Assembly: GCA_964649725.1 (NCBI GenBank) | Contig: CAZYTM010000002.1 | Location: 310,001 to 374,000, forward strand | DNA from: CAZYTM01 sp964649725 | Lineage (GTDB): Bacteria; Desulfobacterota; Desulfuromonadia; Geobacterales; Geobacteraceae | DNA: 64,000 bases | Direction: 5' to 3' | In this document: positions 59,597 to 64,000 of the stretch, in pieces | How positions within the stretch are numbered: the first letter of the stretch is position 1 | Layout of the letters: each line of letters begins with the position of its first letter | Made by a program: the position numbers and the translations under genes | Notes under the pieces: generated by a model | Told to the model about the DNA's origin: nothing | Databases searched by the model: none | What the model saw: only the letters and a program-made list of their open reading frames with translations

Positions 59597-60670
59597 ATGC
59601 AATTAATAAGGTTAGCTTTTATTTCTTTTGATAAAGATTTTGAAAAATGGGAAAAATTTGCGCTGCATGCTGGTGATGTTCACTTAGGTACGTTCCCTGG
59701 TTTTGACTCTAAAAAGCACAAACGACTCTTAATAGTTGCTTCAATAAAACTAGACGATAATCCATCAATTGATAATTCAGGTTTATTAATTGTTCCAGCG
59801 AATCAAAGAAAACTACTAGAAACTCATATTGAAATGATTGCCAACCTGATATCTATTTCTGAAAAAACTAGTAGAAAGATTAGTTCGCCTACTCCGCCAG
59901 TTGCTTTTGTTTTTGAAAACAACGTTGAAGAGGAGTGGTTAAAAGGCGCGAATGGGATCTACTATCAGGGTCCTATTTGCATTAACACTGAATCTGATTT
60001 AAGTCTAAATTTAGATGAACTTGCCAACCATCTTGGAGATAGGATTGATGGAATTTCTCTTTTGGCGGAAGCTATAAATAATAAGCACATGACTGGTAGA
60101 TTTAGAGAGTTTGTGCGGCTGTTTGAAAGAGCTTTTACAAAGAGTTCAACAAAGTTAATTGAGCCTTTATATCAGTTTCTTAGTCAAAGTGGTCTGGGAT
60201 ATGAAAAGGAAGAAATAAAAGATTGGTTGATAACAATAAGACATCCTGCAACTCATGCTGACGAAAAGGAGTTCTTTGTTACTGAACCTGATGTTTTGCC
60301 AGTTATAGAGAGGGTCGAGCAAGCGGCCTATGATGTTTTGATGAACAAAAGCGACTGGAGGTCTACTTCGTCTTCTAGAAGAAACATTTGGAGGGCACCT
60401 TGTGGCTCAAAAAATCGAAAAGGTGATCACCGATATCTTACAAGAGGTTTTGCATACAGTGATAGCCTTCTTATTTTGGATGAATTTGGGGTGTTTCCGA
60501 GCGCGTTAGATGGCATTATTAGCAATCTGCCAGAGAATTGGATTCATTCCAAACGTCCTAATATGAAATTTAGCGGGCAAATGGAGGTTTGCGAAGAATA
60601 CAAAGGGGAAGAGGGAAAACCTGGGGGGGTAATCGGGGGCGGTTCTACTTTTAGTGATTCAAAACATTGA
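59597..60670 (+). CDS. AT-rich unknown protein with RHPATH motif
   Basis: A 357-residue soluble protein. Residues 1-150 are mixed alpha/beta, residues 160-260 are helical and contain RHPATH at 215-220 (WLITIRHPATHADEKEFF), another Rx4H motif of the HEPN type, as in the C-terminal domains of some phage-defence proteins. The last 80 residues look unstructured, ending Gly/Ser-rich. ATG 59597 has GGAG nine bases upstream; a longer frame to 59495 is less likely. Confidence 0.62.
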   Translation: MQLIRLAFISFDKDFEKWEKFALHAGDVHLGTFPGFDSKKHKRLLIVASIKLDDNPSIDNSGLLIVPANQRKLLETHIEMIANLISISEKTSRKISSPTPPVAFVFENNVEEEWLKGANGIYYQGPICINTESDLSLNLDELANHLGDRIDGISLLAEAINNKHMTGRFREFVRLFERAFTKSSTKLIEPLYQFLSQSGLGYEKEEIKDWLITIRHPATHADEKEFFVTEPDVLPVIERVEQAAYDVLMNKSDWRSTSSSRRNIWRAPCGSKNRKGDHRYLTRGFAYSDSLLILDEFGVFPSALDGIISNLPENWIHSKRPNMKFSGQMEVCEEYKGEEGKPGGVIGGGSTFSDSKH

Positions 60671-60786
60671 GTTAGAAACATATTTATAAACCGGAGGTTC
60701 ATAATGCCAAGCAGGAAGAAACTCCGTACCGACTAGGCATTGATGAACAACTCAACCGGGAAATGCGGCAGGGAGAGTGAGTGATT

Positions 60787-60826
60787 CCAGCCCCCCAGCC
60801 ATCGGCCCGGCGGGGGTTTTGTTGTA
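60787..60826 (+). terminator. Terminator-like hairpin
   Basis: CCCCC...GGGGG stem (around GCC/GGC) followed by TTTTGTTG on the plus strand, about 120 bases after the second HEPN-like gene. Confidence 0.6.
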
Positions 60827-60856
60827 TATGCCGCTGTAATACGCTAAGCTTCCTTT

Positions 60857-61096
60857 ATGTCGCTAACCATCATGCGCATAGGGAGTTACCGGTTTTTCTT
60901 CAACAGTAACGAGGAGAACCGGATGCATGTTCATATTCAGACACCTGAAGGTTTAGCCAAATTCTGACTGGAGCCTATTGTTGCACATGCCGATTCATTC
61001 AGGCTCGATCAACGGACCTTGGTCGAACTGGCAAAACTTGTGGAGGAGCACGCCGATGTTTTCAGAGACGCCTGGAAAAAACATCTTTGCAAGTGA
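60857..61096 (+). pseudogene. DUF4160 gene with in-frame TGA
   Basis: Reading from ATG 60857 gives the DUF4160 pattern: MRIGSYRFFFNSNEEN, MHVHIQTPEGLAKF, then TGA at 60965-60967, then LEPIVAHADSF and ELAKLVEEHADVFRDAWKKH in the same frame to a second stop at 61094. In the family the position after AKF is Trp, so TGG has changed to TGA. The frame is otherwise intact over 79 codons, so the loss is probably recent. It overlaps the DUF2442 gene. Confidence 0.8.
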
Positions 61097-61319
61097 AGTG
61101 ACCGCCATAGGTCGCGACGGTTTCTGGTTAATCAATGGTGACAGGGAGTTTTTCGTCCCCTATGAGAATTACCCGGTTTTCCGTAGCGCCACAGTGGAAC
61201 AAATCTATGCCATGCAGGAGATCGCTCCCGGACAACTGCGTTGGGAAGCGCTAGATGCGGATATCGAGATCGAAGCGCTTGAACACCCGGAGCGGTTCCC
61301 TTTGAAGTTTGCTGTCTGA
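61056..61319 (+). CDS. DUF2442 protein
   Basis: An 87-residue DUF2442 protein: ITSEV-like FASEVTAIGRDGFWLINGDR, EFFVPYENYPVFRSATVEQI and GQLRWEALDADIEIEALEHP. DUF4160 and DUF2442 genes are commonly adjacent, as here, and are suspected toxin-antitoxin-like or phage-related pairs; no function is established. The ATG at 61056 lies inside the DUF4160 3' end, 41 bases of overlap. Confidence 0.82.
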   Translation: MFSETPGKNIFASEVTAIGRDGFWLINGDREFFVPYENYPVFRSATVEQIYAMQEIAPGQLRWEALDADIEIEALEHPERFPLKFAV

Positions 61320-61356
61320 TTCATATTCAGGTGCTATTCCACCCAAATGAGAAGAT

Positions 61357-61436
61357 AAAAGGGTCATCTCTCCATATTCCATTTTTCGCTGACCACGTAT
61401 TTGATGCTTAATGGATAATGGAGAGTTGACCCTTTC
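61357..61436. repeat. REP-like palindrome, right copy
   Basis: Inverted repeat AAAGGGTCATCTCTCCATAT / ATAATGGAGAGTTGACCCTT with a loop of about 30 bases. The arms resemble those at 58371-58428. Confidence 0.75.
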
Positions 61437-61492
61437 TTTTTTCCTTTCTTTTATTCTCTTTTTTTATTCTAGATTCATAAGGGTGTGGATTT

Positions 61493-61601
61493 TTTGTCCT
61501 GGCAAGGTTGTCAAAGGAGCGGGCGGAGGCGTAGCAGCGCTACACCGCACAACCGCTCCTGAAGACTTACGCAGCCAGGGCGAAAAAGCCGCACTCCCCG
61601 C
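61493..61601 (-). repeat. nif-end structured repeat, copy C (behind nifK)
   Basis: It begins at the base after the nifK stop. On the minus strand: TGCGTAAGTCTTCAGG, outer arm GGAGCGG, inner hairpin GGTGTAGC-GCT-GCTACGCC, outer arm CCGCTCC, then CTTGCCAGGACAAAAA. It is the most complete copy. Confidence 0.8.
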
Positions 61602-63065
61602 CTACCGCATCATCTCGAAATGCCTATCATCACAGGTCTCGTCTGTAATATCGATAAACTTGTTGCAGATCTCCGTCACCATGTTGATCACCCCCTGATA
61701 ACCGATGATCGGGTAGCGGTGCCGGTTGACCCGGTCGAAGATGGGGAAGCCGAAGCGGAAGAGCGGGATGCCGGCGTCTCTGGCCGCGAACTTGCCATGG
61801 GTGTCGCCGATCATGGCATCGACCGGGTCGGTCATGACCAGGCTGCGCATATGCCAGAGGTCTTTCCCCATGTAGATCTTGCACCCCTTGCCGTACATCG
61901 AGCTGTCCAGCAGCGCCTGTATCTCCTTCTCCACCTTCTTGCTCCCCTTGCTGCAGAGGATATGGTACGGTATCGCCCCCATCTCCAGCAGGAAGGAGAC
62001 ATAACCGAGCAGCTGGTCCGGATCGCCGTAGAGGGCGAATTTCTTGCCATGCATATACTGGTGCGAATCGGTCATGGCATCCACGGCCCGGCCACGTTCG
62101 TTCTTGAGGCTCTCCGGGACCGGCTTGCCGGTCAGTTCGGCGATCTTCAGCAGTAAGGCGTCGGTCCTGGCGATGCCGAGCGGCATCGGTATGGCAGCAT
62201 GCTTGCCGGAGTAGTTATCCTTTAGCCAGGCAAAGCTCTTGGCCGCCGAATAGGGGCCGACGCTGATAGTCGCCTTGCCGTTGATGGAGTCGGCTGCATC
62301 TTCCAGTTTGGTGCCGCCTGGATAGGTGTGATAGGTGCCGTCGCAGGGGGCGTCGAAGACATCGGCGATGTCCCCCAGGATGGTGAGCGGCACGCCGAAT
62401 TCAGCGAAGAGCCGCTTGTACTCGCGGAAGTTGCCGGTATTGGCGTCAAAGCCGGGGATCAGGTTGACCTTACCGGTACAACGCCCCTCCACCTTCTTCC
62501 CCTCGGTCAGGGTCTGCAGGATAGCCAGCAGCATGGCATCGTAGCCATGGATATGGGAGCCGTTAAAGCTCGGGGTATTGGCGAACGGTACCGGCATCCC
62601 CTCGGGGATTATCCCCTTGTTGCGGGCGTTCTTCAGGAAAGCGACGAGGTCGTCGCCGATGATCTCCGGCATGCAGGAGGTGAAGACCGCCACCATCTTC
62701 GGTTTGTAGAGGGCGATGGCATTCTCCAGCCCTTCGTGGAGGTTGTTCTGCCCGCCGAAGACCGCCCCGTCCTCGGTCATGGCGTCGGAGACCGCCGGCG
62801 CCGGCTCACGGAAATGGCGGTTCAGGGTGGAGCGGTAGTAAGAGGCGCACCCTTGCGAGCCATGGACAAAGGGGAGCGAACCTTCGAAGGCATGGGCCAC
62901 CAGTTCAGCGCCCAAAGGCTGGCAGGCATGCGGCGGAGCCACCACCAGCGCCTCCCGCTTGAAGTTCAGCTCCTTGTACTCCTCGCTATTTATCCAGGCC
63001 GCCACCCGCTCTTTCTCACTTTCCGGGGTTTCGGTGACATATTTTACAGCTGCTTCTGCGCTCAT
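61602..63065 (-). CDS. nifK: Nitrogenase MoFe protein beta subunit NifK
   Basis: NifK forms the alpha2-beta2 MoFe protein with NifD and supplies half of the P-cluster ligands. The 487-residue chain has the three expected cysteine contexts, PPHACQPLGAELVA, VHGSQGCASYYRSTLNRHF and VFTSCMPEIIGDD. I start at ATG 63065, with GGAG six bases upstream; a TTG eight codons earlier is unlikely. Downstream of nifD on the same strand. Confidence 0.96.
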   Translation of the reverse strand: MSAEAAVKYVTETPESEKERVAAWINSEEYKELNFKREALVVAPPHACQPLGAELVAHAFEGSLPFVHGSQGCASYYRSTLNRHFREPAPAVSDAMTEDGAVFGGQNNLHEGLENAIALYKPKMVAVFTSCMPEIIGDDLVAFLKNARNKGIIPEGMPVPFANTPSFNGSHIHGYDAMLLAILQTLTEGKKVEGRCTGKVNLIPGFDANTGNFREYKRLFAEFGVPLTILGDIADVFDAPCDGTYHTYPGGTKLEDAADSINGKATISVGPYSAAKSFAWLKDNYSGKHAAIPMPLGIARTDALLLKIAELTGKPVPESLKNERGRAVDAMTDSHQYMHGKKFALYGDPDQLLGYVSFLLEMGAIPYHILCSKGSKKVEKEIQALLDSSMYGKGCKIYMGKDLWHMRSLVMTDPVDAMIGDTHGKFAARDAGIPLFRFGFPIFDRVNRHRYPIIGYQGVINMVTEICNKFIDITDETCDDRHFEMMR

Positions 63066-63158
63066 ATTTATCTCCTCTCCGGACACCAATCCGTATCACG
63101 GTAGATTGTTGTTAATTGCCTTTTTGTCTTTACCAAGCGGCGTCGGATTTTGCGGTCA

Positions 63159-63257
63159 AGTCGGTGGCTTCCAAGGAAGAGCGCGGAGGCGTAGCGGAAG
63201 CTGCGTCGCACAAGCGATGACAAAGGAAACACCGAGATGGCCCAAAAGCCGGCGTCG
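63159..63257 (-). repeat. nif-end structured repeat, copy D (behind nifD)
   Basis: It lies in the 192-base gap between nifD and nifK and begins at the base after the nifD stop. The minus strand has TTGTGCGACGCAGC-TTCC-GCTACGCC and CTCCGCGC, matching the inner hairpin of copies A and C. The flanks are more diverged. Confidence 0.65.
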
Positions 63258-64000
63258 TCAGAACGGTGATTCGACCAGTTTCCATGTTGGCGAGTTCACC
63301 GCCATGTCTATGTCCCTGGCAAAGACCGCAAACCCCTGATACCCATGATACGGCCCGGAATAGTCCCAGCTGTGCATCTGCCGGAACGGGATCCCCATCT
63401 TCTGGAAGACGTACTTCTCCTTGATGCCGGAACCGATCAGGTCGGGCTTCAGGGCATGGGCGAACTTCTCGAACTCATATTCCGACGGATCGTCATAGAC
63501 CACCGTGGCATCGGGCATTTCCGGCGCGGTCCGGTCATAGTCATCGGTGTGGGCAAATTCGTAACCGGAGCCGACGCACTCCATCCCCAGGTCTTCGTAA
63601 GCGCCAATGGTGTGGCGGGGGCGCAAACCACCTACCAGCAGCATCACTTTCTTCCCCTCCAGTCGGGGACGGTATTCGTCGATGATCGCCTGCATCAGCG
63701 GATCGTACTTGGCGATGACCTGCTCCACCTTATCCTGGATGGTCTGATCAAAGCGCTGGCCGATGGCCCGCAGGCTCTCGCGGATCTTGGTCGGGCCGAA
63801 GAAGTTGAACTCCAGCCAGGGGATGCCGAACTTCTCTTCCATCACCTTGCACATGTAGTTCATGGAGCGGTAGCAGTGGATCAGGTTGAGCTTCACCTTA
63901 TGGGTGGCAGCGATCTTCTCCAGCTCGCCGTCGCCGGTCCAGACCGACTTGACATTGAGACCTATCTCCTCCAGCAGCGCCTTGGCCGACCAGACATCGC
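63258..64000 (-). CDS. nifD: Nitrogenase MoFe protein alpha subunit NifD, C-terminal part
   Basis: About 247 C-terminal residues; the gene runs off the right edge. Recognisable NifD sequences are LIHCYRSMNYMCKVMEEKFG, IPWLEFNFFGPTKI, VGGLRPRHTIGAYEDLGMEC, GSGIKEKYVFQKMGIPFRQM and HSWDYSGPYHGYQGFAVFAR. The His in RQMHSW is the FeMo-cofactor ligand. Expected upstream neighbour, beyond the window, is nifH. Confidence 0.95.
   Translation of the reverse strand, partial: DVWSAKALLEEIGLNVKSVWTGDGELEKIAATHKVKLNLIHCYRSMNYMCKVMEEKFGIPWLEFNFFGPTKIRESLRAIGQRFDQTIQDKVEQVIAKYDPLMQAIIDEYRPRLEGKKVMLLVGGLRPRHTIGAYEDLGMECVGSGYEFAHTDDYDRTAPEMPDATVVYDDPSEYEFEKFAHALKPDLIGSGIKEKYVFQKMGIPFRQMHSWDYSGPYHGYQGFAVFARDIDMAVNSPTWKLVESPF

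Noticed and set aside
60703..60780. Tiny frames after the second HEPN-like gene
   Set aside because: A 10-codon ATG frame and an overlapping frame ending EQLNREMRQGE are visible but too short and in different frames. At most a gene remnant.
61411..61698. Plus-strand frame of 95 codons after the REP-like palindrome
   Set aside because: It is made of low-complexity sequence and the nif-end repeat and runs into the antisense of nifK. It is not a gene.

Overview
The window looks like chromosomal DNA of a Geobacter-like member of the Desulfuromonadia (family-level inference). Supporting features are a fused nifEN gene, System II cytochrome c maturation genes, a ferredoxin-domain EtfA beside an HdrD-like membrane Fe-S protein, many chemoreceptors, several sigma54-type promoters, and generally GC-rich coding DNA with strong Shine-Dalgarno sites. 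No rRNA, tRNA, CRISPR array or transposase gene was seen.

Layout: 1-4759 holds kdpABCD (high-affinity K+ uptake; kdpD runs off the left edge). 5041-14323 is housekeeping: a tRNA selenouridine synthase, a beta-helix protein, ResB/CcsA cytochrome c maturation, a DUF2156 protein, a cNMP-domain protein and NudC. 14462-20259 holds cheW and three methyl-accepting chemotaxis proteins, two with identical signalling tails. 20578-23442 has agmatine deiminase, N-carbamoylputrescine amidase and a ferredoxin-tailed aldo/keto reductase. 24198-30169 holds a compact four-gene operon of unknown function (Cys-rich protein plus three membrane proteins, one of 40 residues). It has a near-consensus sigma54 promoter and three perfect TTTGCA-N4-TGCAAA palindromes, and lies beside a Cache-domain histidine kinase and an NtrC-type regulator. 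31265-34961 is a nitrogen-sensing block: sigma54-driven kinase, outer-membrane protein, PII and AmtB. 35337-46411 carries LtrA, lipoproteins, an HNH nuclease, an amidotransferase, the Etf/HdrD module and a TauE-type exporter. 46413-64000 is the nitrogenase region: nifB, draG/draT, nifEN-nifX-fdxB-nafY, nifK and nifD (runs off the right edge).

The nif region is interrupted at about 54.6-61.3 kb by an accessory segment: yefM-yoeB, a protease-TPR protein, two AT-rich unknown genes each with a HEPN-like Rx4H motif, and a DUF4160/DUF2442 pair in which DUF4160 has an in-frame TGA where a Trp is expected. REP-like palindromes lie on both sides of part of this segment.

Regulation can be read directly. 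Sigma54 promoters precede the kinase, the outer-membrane protein-PII-amtB operon, nifB and nifEN. The leaders of the outer-membrane protein operon and nifB each hold two hairpins with hexaloops of the A1/G4 type, the second overlapping a terminator. This is the architecture of ANTAR-protein antitermination, which is known to control part of nitrogen fixation in Geobacter. A structured repeat of about 100 bases sits right behind the stop codons of nifEN, nifK and nifD, with a fourth copy upstream of nifEN.
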